Positions 36,232-45,876 of a stretch of 64,000 nt of DNA are shown one piece after another (position 1 is the stretch's first letter; each line of letters begins with the position of its first letter). The notes under the pieces are model-generated. The model saw only the letters and a program-made list of their open reading frames with translations, ran no database searches and was not told the origin of the DNA. Source of the stretch: Pseudoalteromonas sp. EB27. GTDB lineage: Bacteria; Pseudomonadota; Gammaproteobacteria; Enterobacterales; Alteromonadaceae. The stretch is from NCBI RefSeq assembly GCF_001974875.1, contig NZ_MTQD01000002.1:310001-374000 (forward strand), read 5' to 3'. The translations under genes were made by a program, and so were the position numbers.

Positions 36232-37899
36232 ATGTCAGAAAATTTTGCGCAGTTATTTGAAGAAAGCTTAAAGGGTTTTGAAGCAGAGCAAGGCTCTATC
36301 GTTAAAGGTACAGTAATCTCAATCGAGAACAACATTGTACTTGTAGATGCTGGTCTTAAATCAGAAAGTGCTATCCCTGCTGAGCAGTTCAAAAATGCTG
36401 CTGGTGAACTTGAAGTTGCTGTTGGCGACGAAGTAGATGTTGCACTAGATGCAATTGAAGACGGTTTCGGTGAAACTATTCTTTCTCGTGAGAAAGCTAA
36501 GCGTCACGAAGCATGGATCCGTCTTGAGAAAGCATGTGAAGAGCAAGAGACTGTTACTGGTGTTATCAACGGTAAAGTTAAAGGCGGTTTCACAGTTGAA
36601 GTTGATTCAATCCGTGCTTTCCTACCTGGTTCACTTGTTGATGTTCGTCCAGTACGTGACACAACTCACCTTGAAGGCAAAGAGCTTGAATTTAAAGTAA
36701 TCAAGCTTGACCAAAAACGTAACAACGTTGTTGTTTCACGTCGTGCAGTTATCGAATCTGAAAACTCACAAGAACGTGAAGAGCTTCTTGCTAACCTTGT
36801 TGAAGGCCAAGAAGTTAAAGGTATCGTTAAGAACCTTACTGACTACGGTGCATTCGTTGACCTTGGTGGTGTTGATGGTCTACTACACATTACTGATATG
36901 GCTTGGAAGCGTGTTAAGCACCCTTCAGAAATCGTTAATGTTGGCGACGAAATCGCAGTTAAAGTTCTTAAATTCGACAAAGATAAAACTCGTGTATCTC
37001 TAGGCCTTAAACAGCTTGGTGAAGATCCATGGGCAGCTATCGCTGGTCGTTACCCAGAAGGTTCTAAACTTTCTGGTCGTGTTACTAATCTTACAGATTA
37101 CGGCTGTTTCGTGGAAATCGAAGAAGGCGTTGAAGGTTTAGTACACGTTTCTGAAATGGATTGGACTAACAAAAATATCCATCCTTCAAAAGTTGTTAGC
37201 TTAGGCGACACTGTTGAAGTTATGGTTTTAGAAATTGACGAAGAACGTCGTCGTATTTCTCTTGGTCTTAAGCAATGTATTGCTAATCCTTGGCAGGAAT
37301 TTGCTCGTCTACAAAACAAAGGCGATCAAGTTACTGGTAAGATCAAATCAATCACTGACTTCGGTATCTTTATCGGTCTTGACGGTGGTATTGACGGTCT
37401 TGTACACCTTTCAGACATTTCTTGGAATACACCTGGCGAAGAAGCTGTACGTGAATTCAAGAAAGGCGACGAAATCACTGCTATCGTATTGCAAGTTGAC
37501 CCAGAGCGTGAACGTATCTCTCTAGGTGTTAAGCAAATCGAAGCTGACCCATTCAATAACTACCTTGATGCAAACAAAAAAGGTGCTATTGTTAAAGGTA
37601 AAGTGACTGAAGTTGATGCGAAAGGCGCAACTGTTGAACTTATCGAAGGCGTTGAAGGTTACATCCGTGTAGCTGATATCGCTCAAGAGCGCGTTGAAGA
37701 TGCAACTACTGTTGTTTCTGTAGGCGACGAGATTGAAGTTAAATACGTTGGTGTTGATCGTAAGAACCGCACTTTAAGCTTATCTGTAAAAGCTCTTTTC
37801 GAAGCAGAAGAGAAAGAAGTACTAGAGAAGCTTAAGAAAGAAGAGCCAGTGTTTGAAAACGCAATGGCAGCTGCTTTCGCAAATGCACAAAAAGACTAA
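36232..37899 (+). CDS. rpsA: 30S ribosomal protein S1
   Basis: 555 residues with six S1 RNA-binding repeats at about 20-86, 105-170, 192-260, 277-347, 364-434 and 451-520. Each of the central repeats shows '[22 protein letters not shown]'-type cores (split here as [11 protein letters not shown] and GLLHITDM). It binds mRNA to the small subunit for initiation. The start has no convincing Shine-Dalgarno (only GAGA around 36216), which fits the S1-dependent, autoregulated initiation known for E. coli rpsA. Codon use is noticeably biased toward common codons, as expected for a highly expressed gene. Confidence 0.98.
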   Translation: MSENFAQLFEESLKGFEAEQGSIVKGTVISIENNIVLVDAGLKSESAIPAEQFKNAAGELEVAVGDEVDVALDAIEDGFGETILSREKAKRHEAWIRLEKACEEQETVTGVINGKVKGGFTVEVDSIRAFLPGSLVDVRPVRDTTHLEGKELEFKVIKLDQKRNNVVVSRRAVIESENSQEREELLANLVEGQEVKGIVKNLTDYGAFVDLGGVDGLLHITDMAWKRVKHPSEIVNVGDEIAVKVLKFDKDKTRVSLGLKQLGEDPWAAIAGRYPEGSKLSGRVTNLTDYGCFVEIEEGVEGLVHVSEMDWTNKNIHPSKVVSLGDTVEVMVLEIDEERRRISLGLKQCIANPWQEFARLQNKGDQVTGKIKSITDFGIFIGLDGGIDGLVHLSDISWNTPGEEAVREFKKGDEITAIVLQVDPERERISLGVKQIEADPFNNYLDANKKGAIVKGKVTEVDAKGATVELIEGVEGYIRVADIAQERVEDATTVVSVGDEIEVKYVGVDRKNRTLSLSVKALFEAEEKEVLEKLKKEEPVFENAMAAAFANAQKD

Positions 37900-37919
37900 T
37901 ATATAATTAGTTTTTAGTT

Positions 37920-37942
37920 GGAAGGGCATTTTTTGCCCTTCC
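37920..37942 (+). terminator. Hairpin between rpsA and ihfB
   Basis: GGAAGGGCA / TGCCCTTCC perfect 9-bp stem with T5 loop; the following tract (TATATCTCTTTTT) is only partly T. Probably a partial terminator that allows read-through into ihfB. Confidence 0.7.
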
Positions 37943-37966
37943 TATATCTCTTTTTAAGGAAACGCT

Positions 37967-38254
37967 ATGACTAAGTCAGAACTGATAGAAACACTTGCGG
38001 AACAACACGCACACGTTCCAGTGAAAGATGTTGAGAATGCTGTAAAAGAAATTCTTGAACAAATGGCCGGCTCATTATCTACTTCAGATCGTATTGAGAT
38101 CAGAGGTTTTGGTAGTTTCTCTTTGCATTTCCGCGCTCCTCGCACAGGTCGTAATCCTAAGACTGGCGACACAGTTGAGCTTGAAGGAAAGCATGTACCT
38201 CATTTTAAACCAGGCAAAGAATTACGCGACCGCGTAAATGAAAGCATTGCCTAG
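37967..38254 (+). CDS. ihfB: Integration host factor beta subunit
   Basis: 95 residues. HU/IHF fold with N-terminal helices ('[18 protein letters not shown]') and the DNA-minor-groove arm '[36 protein letters not shown]', whose Arg-Asn-Pro ('GRNPKTG') intercalating tip is conserved. IhfB with IhfA bends DNA by about 160 degrees. AAGGA lies just before the ATG. It follows rpsA as in E. coli. Confidence 0.96.
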   Translation: MTKSELIETLAEQHAHVPVKDVENAVKEILEQMAGSLSTSDRIEIRGFGSFSLHFRAPRTGRNPKTGDTVELEGKHVPHFKPGKELRDRVNESIA

Positions 38255-38275
38255 TTAACTTAGTGGAGTAGTTAC

Positions 38276-38557
38276 TTGTTTAAGGTATTAAAAATTATTC
38301 TGGTTGCACTATGCCTTATCAGTGCATTTGTATTAGGGTCACAAAACCCACAGTTAGTACAAATAAATTATATTATAGCCAGTAATACATTACCTTTAGC
38401 TGTAATAATAAGTATCTGCTTTTTATTAGGTGTTTTGATTGGTTGTTTTATTAGCTTTAAATTGTTTTCGCAATTAAAGTGGCAAAACTACCGCTTAAAA
38501 AAGCAATTAGCGCCTGAAAAAGATAAAAAAAAGCTTGCCGCGAATAAAGACACCTAA
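38276..38557 (+). CDS. lapA: Lipopolysaccharide assembly protein LapA (DUF1049)
   Basis: 93 residues, two membrane segments ('IILVALCLISAFVLGSQNPQ' and 'LPLAVIISICFLLGVLIGCF') with a short periplasmic loop containing the 'QNPQ' family feature, then a basic cytoplasmic tail ('KKQLAPEKDKKK'). LapA helps LapB and FtsH set LpxC level and LPS synthesis. The start is TTG 38276 with GGAG at 38265-38268. Two bases separate it from lapB. Confidence 0.9.
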   Translation: MFKVLKIILVALCLISAFVLGSQNPQLVQINYIIASNTLPLAVIISICFLLGVLIGCFISFKLFSQLKWQNYRLKKQLAPEKDKKKLAANKDT

Positions 38558-38559
38558 CT

Positions 38560-39696
38560 ATGATTGAGCTTTTGTTTTTACTATTGCCTGTTGCCGCTGG
38601 TTACGGTTGGATTATGGGTAAAAATAGTGCCAAAAACCAAGCTCATCAACTTAATCGTCAGATCACTTCTGAATACAGCAAAGGCTTAAAGTTTCTACTC
38701 GACAGAGAAGAAGACCAAGGCTTAGAGCACTTAATTAATTTGCTTGAAGTTTCAGCTGACTCTGTTGAACACTATTCTACACTTGCTACTATGTTTCGCC
38801 GTAGAGGTGAACTAGATCGCGCAATAAAAATCCATGAACTTCTTTTAAAACACCCAAGCTTAAATGAACAACAAGCTGCAACTAGCCGTTTAGAACTTGC
38901 CGAAGATTACATAATGGCTGGTCTACTAGATAGTGCAGAAGAGCACTTAGTTTGGTTAGTTAAAGCAGGGCATGTAGAAGCGCTAGATCCTATTATTACT
39001 TTATACTCGCAAACCCGTGAATGGGAAAAAGGCATCAACATGTTTGAAGCCCACAGCGAGCTATTTGCAAAAGAACAACAATTTAAAGCGATCGCTAATT
39101 TTTATTGTGAGTCGGCTTTAAGTGAAAATACACCTCAACTAATGAGAAAAGCGATTAGCTTAAATTATAAAGCCGTACGTCCGCTTTACGAGTTAGGGTT
39201 AGTTGCTTACGCGAAAGAAGATTACGTTAAAGCTATTTATTACTGGCGTGAGCTAGTATCACAATTCACTTTGTTTGCGCCGTTGTTTATTGATGAGCTA
39301 GCTCACAGCTATAAACAATTAAATCTAACGCATCAATTTCATGAGTTAGTCAGTGACTTGTTAGAGAAGGGTGGTGTATTAATTAAAATAAAACATTGCC
39401 AAGCATTACTTGAGCAAGGGCACACTAAACAAGCCTTTGAATTTCTAACTGATAGCTTAAAACGTCAACCTACTATTCGTGGTTTCAGTTTTTTACTGCA
39501 ATTAATGGGTGACCAAAACAAAAATACTAAAGAAGTACTTAACGAAATTGATAAGCTTGTAACGTCTTATATTGCTACAAAACCTGATTTTCAATGTCAG
39601 CACTGTGGTTTTACGAGCTACACCATATATTGGAATTGCCCTTCTTGTAAGCATTGGGAAACCATTGTTCCAAGTCGAGGCTTAGACGGATTTTAA
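38560..39696 (+). CDS. lapB: Lipopolysaccharide assembly protein LapB (YciM)
   Basis: 378 residues. N-terminal membrane anchor (~1-20), tetratricopeptide helices through the middle ('LATMFRRRGELDRAIKIHELLL', 'ALYELGLVAYAKEDYVKAI'-type repeats), and a C-terminal rubredoxin-like metal site with C346, C349, C360 and C363 ('CQHCGF...NCPSC'). LapB couples LPS synthesis to transport and promotes LpxC proteolysis by FtsH. It lies immediately downstream of lapA, in the order ihfB-lapA-lapB-pyrF conserved in gammaproteobacteria, though a repeat element now separates pyrF. Confidence 0.95.
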   Translation: MIELLFLLLPVAAGYGWIMGKNSAKNQAHQLNRQITSEYSKGLKFLLDREEDQGLEHLINLLEVSADSVEHYSTLATMFRRRGELDRAIKIHELLLKHPSLNEQQAATSRLELAEDYIMAGLLDSAEEHLVWLVKAGHVEALDPIITLYSQTREWEKGINMFEAHSELFAKEQQFKAIANFYCESALSENTPQLMRKAISLNYKAVRPLYELGLVAYAKEDYVKAIYYWRELVSQFTLFAPLFIDELAHSYKQLNLTHQFHELVSDLLEKGGVLIKIKHCQALLEQGHTKQAFEFLTDSLKRQPTIRGFSFLLQLMGDQNKNTKEVLNEIDKLVTSYIATKPDFQCQHCGFTSYTIYWNCPSCKHWETIVPSRGLDGF

Positions 39697-39861
39697 TAAC
39701 CCCTTAAATAATATCGGATTTAACTATGATAATTTTAGCAAATTAAACTGAGAGTTTACTGGGTTGGAATTTTTTGATGTTGTGTCTATATAAATTTCTC
39801 TACACCTTCTCTCAAATTACCAGCTAGCACTATTGCATTAAATCTATTTAAACAATTACTT
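39697..39861. other. Intergenic stretch after lapB
   Basis: AT-rich, no gene seen. No clear terminator for lapB is present. Together with the adjacent repeat (39862-40025) it makes the 349-bp gap before pyrF. Confidence 0.5.
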
Positions 39862-40025
39862 TATATCAATTCGCTTATTAAGTGGTCTGTTTTGAGGTAA
39901 GAAAATTGTGTCGATAACAAGGCAAGAATTTCGTTATTTTATTGTTGTATATCAGAAATTTTTAAGCAGTTAGCGTCAAATTTAGTCCTTCAAATTGATT
40001 AAGTATTATTGCGGATTGGTATTAT
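39862..40025 (-). repeat. Repeat family 2, copy 1 (MITE-like, ~164 bp)
   Basis: Reverse complement aligns over its whole length with 51707-51870, with near-identical blocks such as TTAAGCGAATTGATATAA, AAATAACGAA and TTGCCTT. The two ends are imperfect inverted repeats (ATATCAATTCGC against ATACCAATCCGC). No coding capacity. The right end carries TTGGTATTAT, an extended -10-like sequence, 21 bp before pyrF. Confidence 0.75.
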
Positions 40026-40045
40026 AGCCATACATTAGGATAGTC

Positions 40046-40750
40046 ATGTCTTTCGAACACTCAAAAAAAATTCTTATAGCATTAGATTACGATGACCAAG
40101 AGGTTGCTTTAAACTTTGTTAAACAACTTTCTCCTGATACATGTCGTCTTAAAGTAGGCAAAGAGATGTTTACTTATTTTGGACCTACATTCGTTAAAGA
40201 GTTAATTGATTTAGGTTTTGATGTTTTTCTAGATTTAAAGTTCCATGACATCCCTAATACAGTAGCTAAAGCTGTTACTGCTGCGGCTAAAATGGGTGTG
40301 TGGATGGTAAATGTTCATGCTTCTGGTGGTTTTGAAATGATGAGCAAAGCTAAATCGGCTCTAGAACAGTTTGGCGATAAAGCGCCATTACTTATCGCTG
40401 TTACTGTATTAACAAGCATGGATGAAACAGAATTAAAGCGCTTAGGCGTTGATAAATCAGCTCAAGAGCAAGTTATATATTTAGCTAAGCTTGCAAAGGA
40501 AGCTGGGCTTGATGGCGTTGTGTGTTCTGCACAAGAAGCAAAAGCCTTAAAAACAGAGTTAGGAGAGAGTTTTAAGCTTGTTACGCCAGGTATACGTCCT
40601 GAAGGGAGTGATGCGGGTGATCAAAAGCGTATCATGACTCCTAAGCAAGCAATTGATGCAGGAAGTGATTATTTAGTTATAGGTCGACCTATTACTCAGG
40701 CGGATAATCCAGTAAAAGTGCTTAGTGATGTTAATAAATCCATAGCGTAA
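40046..40750 (+). CDS. pyrF: Orotidine 5'-phosphate decarboxylase
   Basis: 234 residues. Catalytic Asp-Lys-Asp array in '[18 protein letters not shown]', 'IALDYDD' at the N-terminus and the phosphate-binding end '[17 protein letters not shown]...[11 protein letters not shown]'. It makes UMP, the last step of pyrimidine synthesis. The upstream 20-40 bp belong to a repeat element whose end looks like an extended -10, so transcription of pyrF may start from it. ATTAGGA precedes the ATG. Confidence 0.97.
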   Translation: MSFEHSKKILIALDYDDQEVALNFVKQLSPDTCRLKVGKEMFTYFGPTFVKELIDLGFDVFLDLKFHDIPNTVAKAVTAAAKMGVWMVNVHASGGFEMMSKAKSALEQFGDKAPLLIAVTVLTSMDETELKRLGVDKSAQEQVIYLAKLAKEAGLDGVVCSAQEAKALKTELGESFKLVTPGIRPEGSDAGDQKRIMTPKQAIDAGSDYLVIGRPITQADNPVKVLSDVNKSIA

Positions 40751-40844
40751 TTTAACAAAAAGCAGCAATATAGTGCTAAAACCCTTACTGCATGTGTATT
40801 TTATGTTACATTATTAGTATTAATGATGTAGTAGGGGGTTTGCT

Positions 40845-41219
40845 TTGAAGTTATTATTAGGTTTCATAATTATTATTGTTGCGGGTTTTTCGGTAAATAA
40901 GTACGTCTTTTCTAATAAAGCATATGATGATGTTACATCAGTAACAGATATAATTTCGAACTATCCTATTAATATGTTCGATTTTAAACAAACAATGCGA
41001 GATTATGCACACCACCTGTGTTACAAAAATGAGGATACACTGATATCTCAGCATATAACGGTAACTGATTGCATATCTAAGCTTGATGATAAAAAAACAG
41101 AATGCGAAAAGAAGGTTTTTCGTTTGGCACCGCTTAACCTAGAGTCAAAGGGTGAAGTGCTTGATTATTCAAGGCAATATACGCAATGTACATTGCCTTA
41201 TAAGTACATTCTAGGTTAA
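40845..41219 (+). CDS. Hypothetical single-anchor protein with four or more cysteines
   Basis: 124 residues starting TTG 40845 behind AGGGGG. An N-terminal hydrophobic segment ('LLLGFIIIIVAGFSV') is a signal anchor or uncleaved signal. The soluble part has cysteines at 'HHLCYK', 'VTDCIS', 'KTECEK' and 'YTQCTLP', suggesting disulphides in the periplasm. I do not recognise a family. It lies alone between pyrF and the convergent CvfB-type gene. Confidence 0.6.
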   Translation: MKLLLGFIIIIVAGFSVNKYVFSNKAYDDVTSVTDIISNYPINMFDFKQTMRDYAHHLCYKNEDTLISQHITVTDCISKLDDKKTECEKKVFRLAPLNLESKGEVLDYSRQYTQCTLPYKYILG

Positions 41220-41262
41220 TTACAAACAGATAATATTAGTAATTAAAGCCTATTATTTATGA

Positions 41263-42096
41263 TTAAGATCTTAAGCGAATGGATTTCGCTTCAATATCTA
41301 TTAACTCTTGTTTGAATAATCCACCAATTGCTTTTTTATAGTTAGCTTTACTAGTAGAAAACATCTTTTTAATCGCTTCAGGTTCGGACTTATCGCCTAA
41401 TGGAATAACTCCACCTTCGTTTTTAAGTTTTTGCATAATAGTTTCACCAAGGTCACTTACTTTACCCATCCCCGGCTTTTCTAGTACAACATCAATTTTT
41501 CCGTCTTCACGTACTTTTTGAATGAACCCTTTAAGCTTTTGACCCACAAATAAGCTTTTAAATACCATATTGTAGAAAACAACACCAAAGTGCGATTCTT
41601 CAATTAATACCTTGTAGCCAATATCTGTTTTGCCAGCAACAATTAAATCCACTTCTTGTAAGTGCGTATACTGCGGCTCATCTTTAGATAGAAAGCGATT
41701 AAAGTTGTTTGATGCACAAATACGTTGGCTTGCATTATCAAGGTACAAACGAACTAAATATGAGTGACCTTCTTGCATACGTGGTTTTTGTTCGTTAAAT
41801 GGGGTTAGTACATCTTTTTCAAGACCCCAATCTAAAAACGCACCAATACTATTAATTTCTTTAACGCGAAGCAGGGCATATTCACCTACTTGTGCGTGTG
41901 GCTTTTTAGTTGTGGCAGTTGCTAAGTTAGCGTTGTCTAAGAAGATAAATACACTAATGCTATCGCCCGCTTCAAGCTCATGTTTAATTTCTTGTTTTGG
42001 TAAAAACACTTCACCTAAATCATGACCGTCTAAGTAAGCACCTTCGTTACTCACTTCTTTTACAAATAATGTTTGTGTGGTTCCTAGGTAACTCAT
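41263..42096 (-). CDS. CvfB family S1 RNA-binding protein
   Basis: 277 residues. Tandem S1-like OB folds ('KEVSNEGAYLDGHDLGEVFLP', 'KEINSIGAFLDWGLEKDVLTPF') are followed by a C-terminal winged-helix-like part ('SEPEAIKKMFSTSKANYKKAIGGL', split at FSTSKANYKKAIGGLFKQ). This is the CvfB/YitL layout. Staphylococcal CvfB binds RNA and affects virulence gene expression; the role in proteobacteria is not established. It is 2 bp downstream of the DEAD-box helicase gene and likely cotranscribed, suggesting a shared RNA role. Confidence 0.85.
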   Translation of the reverse strand: MSYLGTTQTLFVKEVSNEGAYLDGHDLGEVFLPKQEIKHELEAGDSISVFIFLDNANLATATTKKPHAQVGEYALLRVKEINSIGAFLDWGLEKDVLTPFNEQKPRMQEGHSYLVRLYLDNASQRICASNNFNRFLSKDEPQYTHLQEVDLIVAGKTDIGYKVLIEESHFGVVFYNMVFKSLFVGQKLKGFIQKVREDGKIDVVLEKPGMGKVSDLGETIMQKLKNEGGVIPLGDKSEPEAIKKMFSTSKANYKKAIGGLFKQELIDIEAKSIRLRS

Positions 42097-42098
42097 AA

Positions 42099-43427
42099 TT
42101 ATTCCTGCTCAGTCTTTTTTTTACGGCGCATTGGTGTATCGCCATCAATGTTCATTGGTGCTTTAATTGGTGCTGTTGGCTTTTTAGGTTTGGCTTTGCG
42201 TTTAAATACAGGCTTTTTAACAGCGGCGGTTTTTTCTTTAGATTTATCCCACGTTGCTTCAGGCTTTTTCTCTTTAATACCTTTAAACTTAGCTTTTAAA
42301 CCTTCGACACTTGCAAATACAAGCTCATCGTTCAAAAACGATTTAATAGCTAAATAGCTTGCCCAGTCTTTAGGTCCAACAAGCGATAAGGCATTACCTT
42401 TAAAACCAGCACGGCCTGTACGGCCAATGCGGTGTACATATTCTTCAGCGTGTTTTGGCAAATCAAAGTTAATAACATGCGTTACACTTAGTAAATCTAA
42501 ACCACGAGATGCAACATCGGTTGTGATTAATATTTTAAAGTTTTCGCGACTAAATGAATCCATTATATCTAAACGTTTATTTTGCGTTAAGTCACCTGCA
42601 AGCGCTACAGACTTAAAGCCTTTGGCATTGAGCGCCTCACTCAAACGACTCGTGTCAGAACGCGTTGCCGTGAAAATAATGCACTGCCCAACATCATCTT
42701 GATTCAAAAAGTGCTCTAATAGCGCTTCTTTATGATCAAGATGATCGGCAAGGTATAACGTTTGTTTAATATCGCTATGTTGCTCGTTCGCTGCACTTAG
42801 CGTAATTTGCTTTGGCTTTTTTAATAGGTTACGTGATAGTGCGTCTACTTGCGCATGGTCAAGTGTTGCAGAAAACAATAACGTTTGGCGTAAACGGTGA
42901 TTAGCTTGCTCGTTAATCATTTTTAACTGCTCAGTAAAGCCTAAATCTAATATACGATCGGCTTCATCAAAAATAAGCAGTTCTAGCCCACTCAATTGTA
43001 AAGATCGTTTTGTAATGTGATCGGCTAAACGCCCAGGTGTAGCAACTACAAATTGTGGATCATTTCTAAGTGCTTTTATTTGGTCATTAAAGTTCTCGCC
43101 ACCAAGTATTTTTACGGCCTTAATGGCTGTGCCTGCAATTAATAAACGCAGCTGAGTAAATACTTGCGTAGCAAGCTCACGCGTAGGAGCAACAATAAGT
43201 ACACGAGGATCGCGTTTACTGAGTGCTTTTTGTTTCATAACCCTTTGTACAGCAGGTAATAAAAACGCCAAGGTTTTGCCCGACCCAGTTTTCGACTGAG
43301 CGAAAATGTCATGCCCTGCAAGTGCGGTAGGCACTGCATGCGCTTGAATATCGGTGGGCTGGGTGATCCCTTGATGTGCTAACTGTGTTTCAAGGCGTGT
43401 ATCAATCCCAAGATCAGTAAACTGCAA
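42099..43427 (-). CDS. DEAD-box ATP-dependent RNA helicase, RhlE/SrmB-like
   Basis: 442 residues. Q motif and 'AQSKTGSGKTLAFLLPA' (motif I), 'APTRELATQV', 'VATPGRLADH', 'LLIFDEADRILDLGF' (DEAD), 'LFSATL' (SAT), 'TTDVASRGLDLLSVTHVINFDLP' and 'YVHRIGRTGRAG' all present. A basic tail rich in Lys/Pro (~375-442) follows. It unwinds RNA, perhaps in ribosome assembly or decay. The frame opens at TTG 43451, but TTG 43427 has GGAG 9 bp upstream and gives the family start 'MQFTDLGID'. Adjacent to the CvfB-type gene. Confidence 0.9.
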   Translation of the reverse strand: MQFTDLGIDTRLETQLAHQGITQPTDIQAHAVPTALAGHDIFAQSKTGSGKTLAFLLPAVQRVMKQKALSKRDPRVLIVAPTRELATQVFTQLRLLIAGTAIKAVKILGGENFNDQIKALRNDPQFVVATPGRLADHITKRSLQLSGLELLIFDEADRILDLGFTEQLKMINEQANHRLRQTLLFSATLDHAQVDALSRNLLKKPKQITLSAANEQHSDIKQTLYLADHLDHKEALLEHFLNQDDVGQCIIFTATRSDTSRLSEALNAKGFKSVALAGDLTQNKRLDIMDSFSRENFKILITTDVASRGLDLLSVTHVINFDLPKHAEEYVHRIGRTGRAGFKGNALSLVGPKDWASYLAIKSFLNDELVFASVEGLKAKFKGIKEKKPEATWDKSKEKTAAVKKPVFKRKAKPKKPTAPIKAPMNIDGDTPMRRKKKTEQE

Positions 43428-43636
43428 TGTGTGTTTCTCCAAAATAAGCAAATTAAGTCTATAAATTTATCAGCGCATTATAGCTTACACAGATAGGTCG
43501 CTAACAGTAAAAACCAATCTATAGCGCTATTTTTTGCAATTAAACTAAAAAAGCGTAAAATACGCGCCCCATATGCGCCGGATTTACGATTCGGTAAATG
43601 CCAATTGTGGCAACTAAAAGCAAAATAGGAAATAAG

Positions 43637-44644
43637 ATGACGGCAGTTCATAAAAATGATGTGACAAAGGACCACTTTGTAGTGTGTGCAATGTATAAGT
43701 TTGTGGCTTTACCTGAGTATGAAGCCCTTAGAAAGCCATTACTTGAGGTAATGGAAGCAAACGAGGTTCGTGGTACTTTACTTATTGCAGCTGAAGGTAT
43801 TAACGGTACGGTTTCTGCAAAACGTGAAGGCATAGATAATTTATTAGCCTGGCTTGATGAGCAACCTAATTTAAAAAATATCGTAACAAAAGAATCTTAC
43901 GATGATGAATGCCCGTTTTACCGTACTAAAGTAAAATTAAAAAAAGAAATTGTAACTATGGGGGTTGAAGGTGTAGACCCTCTAAAAGTTGTAGGTAGTT
44001 ATGTTAAGCCTAATGAATGGAATGCGTTAATATCAGATCCTGACGTTATACTTATTGATACTCGTAATGATTACGAAATAGAAATAGGTACTTTTCAAAA
44101 CGCAGTCGATCCAAACACTAAAACATTTCGTGAGTTTCCTCAGTGGGCAAAAGAAAACTTAGACCCTGAAAAACATAAAAAAGTGGCTATGTTTTGTACT
44201 GGCGGTATTCGCTGTGAAAAATCAACTGCGTATATGAAAGAGCAAGGCTTTGATGAGGTATATCATCTTGAAGGTGGTATTTTAAAATACCTAGAAGAAG
44301 TGCCAAAAGAAGAAACAATGTGGGAAGGCGAGTGTTTTGTATTTGATAATCGTGTAGCGGTTGATCACGACTTACAAAAAGGTTCTTATGATCAATGTCA
44401 CGCCTGTCGTATGCCAATTACAGAAGAAGAAAAATTAAAGCCTGAATACATGGAAGGTGTATCTTGCCATCATTGTATTGAAGAAGTAACGGATGAACAG
44501 CGGACACGCTTTGCTGAACGCCAAAAACAGATTGAGCTCGCGCAAGCGCGTGGTGAAGGCCACATTGGTAGCGAAGCACAGGCAGTTTTACAGCAACGTA
44601 AAGAGGCTAAAAAAGCGCAAAAGGATGCTCAGCGCGGTAAATAA
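43637..44644 (+). CDS. trhO: tRNA uridine(34) hydroxylase TrhO (rhodanese domain)
   Basis: 335 residues. An N-terminal ACP-like domain ('[20 protein letters not shown]') precedes a rhodanese domain with '[17 protein letters not shown]' and the catalytic Cys in '[16 protein letters not shown]'. A Cys-rich segment ('CHACRMPI...SCHHCIEE') and a basic helical tail follow. TrhO (YceA) makes ho5U34 in tRNAs oxygen-dependently. The frame opens at 43598; ATG 43637 has AGGA six bases before it. Terminator follows. Confidence 0.93.
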   Translation: MTAVHKNDVTKDHFVVCAMYKFVALPEYEALRKPLLEVMEANEVRGTLLIAAEGINGTVSAKREGIDNLLAWLDEQPNLKNIVTKESYDDECPFYRTKVKLKKEIVTMGVEGVDPLKVVGSYVKPNEWNALISDPDVILIDTRNDYEIEIGTFQNAVDPNTKTFREFPQWAKENLDPEKHKKVAMFCTGGIRCEKSTAYMKEQGFDEVYHLEGGILKYLEEVPKEETMWEGECFVFDNRVAVDHDLQKGSYDQCHACRMPITEEEKLKPEYMEGVSCHHCIEEVTDEQRTRFAERQKQIELAQARGEGHIGSEAQAVLQQRKEAKKAQKDAQRGK

Positions 44645-44668
44645 CATTTATTAATGAATACTTTTATT

Positions 44669-44692
44669 AGCCCAGCTTATGCTGGGCTTTTT
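44669..44692 (+). terminator. Terminator after trhO
   Basis: AGCCCAGC-TTAT-GCTGGGCT perfect stem, then T-run. Confidence 0.9.
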
Positions 44693-44857
44693 AGTTTTAA
44701 CTGTCACTTGTATTTTTTGTTAGTTTTACCTAAATTGGTATCACCTACGTAAACTCATCCTATTGTTTTGCTAATTTATCGTTCTAACCTATTTATTGAT
44801 CAAACAGCTGTTAGACTTCGTACGGTAATGAAAATAATAATTAGTTAGGGTGTAACT

Positions 44858-45874
44858 TTGAAATCTCGAATTTTATTAATCAGTACATTAAGTGCTTTAC
44901 TATTTGTAACTTTACCAGCATTAAGCGCTAATGTTGTGGTACAAAAAATAACATTAGAGCGTGCTAAGCAACAAGTACAAGCAGTTGGTAATACAGAGGC
45001 AATTCATTCAGTTATGTTATACCCAGCTGTGGGTGATAAGGTGACCGCTGTATACTTTAAACCTGGCGATAAAGTAAAAAAAGGCGATATGTTACTCGAG
45101 CTCGACTCTCGCAGGCAAAAAGCCGCGCTTGATGAGGCTAAAATTAAACTTGCCGATACGCAAAGAATATTAGAGCGATTACAGCAAAGCCAGGCTAAAG
45201 GAGCTGTGCCTAAAAGTGACGTAGACGACGCTAAAACAGTTGTTGAACTTGCAAAAGTTACTTTAACTCAAGCACAAACAGAGCTTGAAGATAGAAAAGT
45301 TATTGCACCTTTAAATGGTATTATGGGGCTAACAGATGTTGAGGTTGGCGATAGAATTTCTGAGCTTACTGAAATAGCGAGTATTGATGACACGAGTGAC
45401 TTGTATATAAATTTTAATGCGCCAGAATCAGCCATATTTATGCTACGCAATAAAAGTAATATAACAGTATTTCCTTGGCAGTCAGAAAGCCCAATTAACG
45501 CCCAAATTGCTTATTTAGATTCTCGAATAAATCCTCAAACTCGTACTCTTCGTGTTAAAGCAAAACTTAACAATGCGAATGAGCAGTTTTTGCCGGGTAT
45601 GAGCTTTAGAGTTCATATTGAAGTATTAGGTGATAATTACGCTGCAATACCAGAAGCTGCGTTACTGTGGGGAGCAACGGGTCCTTACGTATGGACAAGT
45701 GTTGATAATAAAGCCACACGCGTTGATGTAAAAATAGAGCAACGCCTTGCAGGTCGATTACTAGTATCGGGCCCATTAAAAGAGGGTGATATTTTAGTTA
45801 TTGAGGGCGTCCAACGCCTACGAGCTAAGCAAGAACTAAGCTTTAACGCAATTGATTCAGATTCGCAGGAGTAG
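44858..45874 (+). CDS. RND efflux pump periplasmic adaptor (membrane fusion protein)
   Basis: 338 residues starting TTG 44858. A signal peptide (~1-23) is followed by a lipoyl half-motif 'AVYFKPGDKVKKGDMLLELD', an alpha-hairpin (~85-130), the second lipoyl half 'RKVIAPLNGIMGLTDVEVGDRI' and the beta-barrel domain ('LPGMSFRVHIEVLGDNYAAIPEAAL'). It bridges the inner-membrane RND pump to a TolC-type channel. Three bases or fewer separate it from the pump gene, so they form one operon. No outer-membrane channel gene is present; a TolC encoded elsewhere is presumably used. Substrates are not predictable. Confidence 0.92.
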   Translation: MKSRILLISTLSALLFVTLPALSANVVVQKITLERAKQQVQAVGNTEAIHSVMLYPAVGDKVTAVYFKPGDKVKKGDMLLELDSRRQKAALDEAKIKLADTQRILERLQQSQAKGAVPKSDVDDAKTVVELAKVTLTQAQTELEDRKVIAPLNGIMGLTDVEVGDRISELTEIASIDDTSDLYINFNAPESAIFMLRNKSNITVFPWQSESPINAQIAYLDSRINPQTRTLRVKAKLNNANEQFLPGMSFRVHIEVLGDNYAAIPEAALLWGATGPYVWTSVDNKATRVDVKIEQRLAGRLLVSGPLKEGDILVIEGVQRLRAKQELSFNAIDSDSQE

Positions 45875-45876
45875 GT

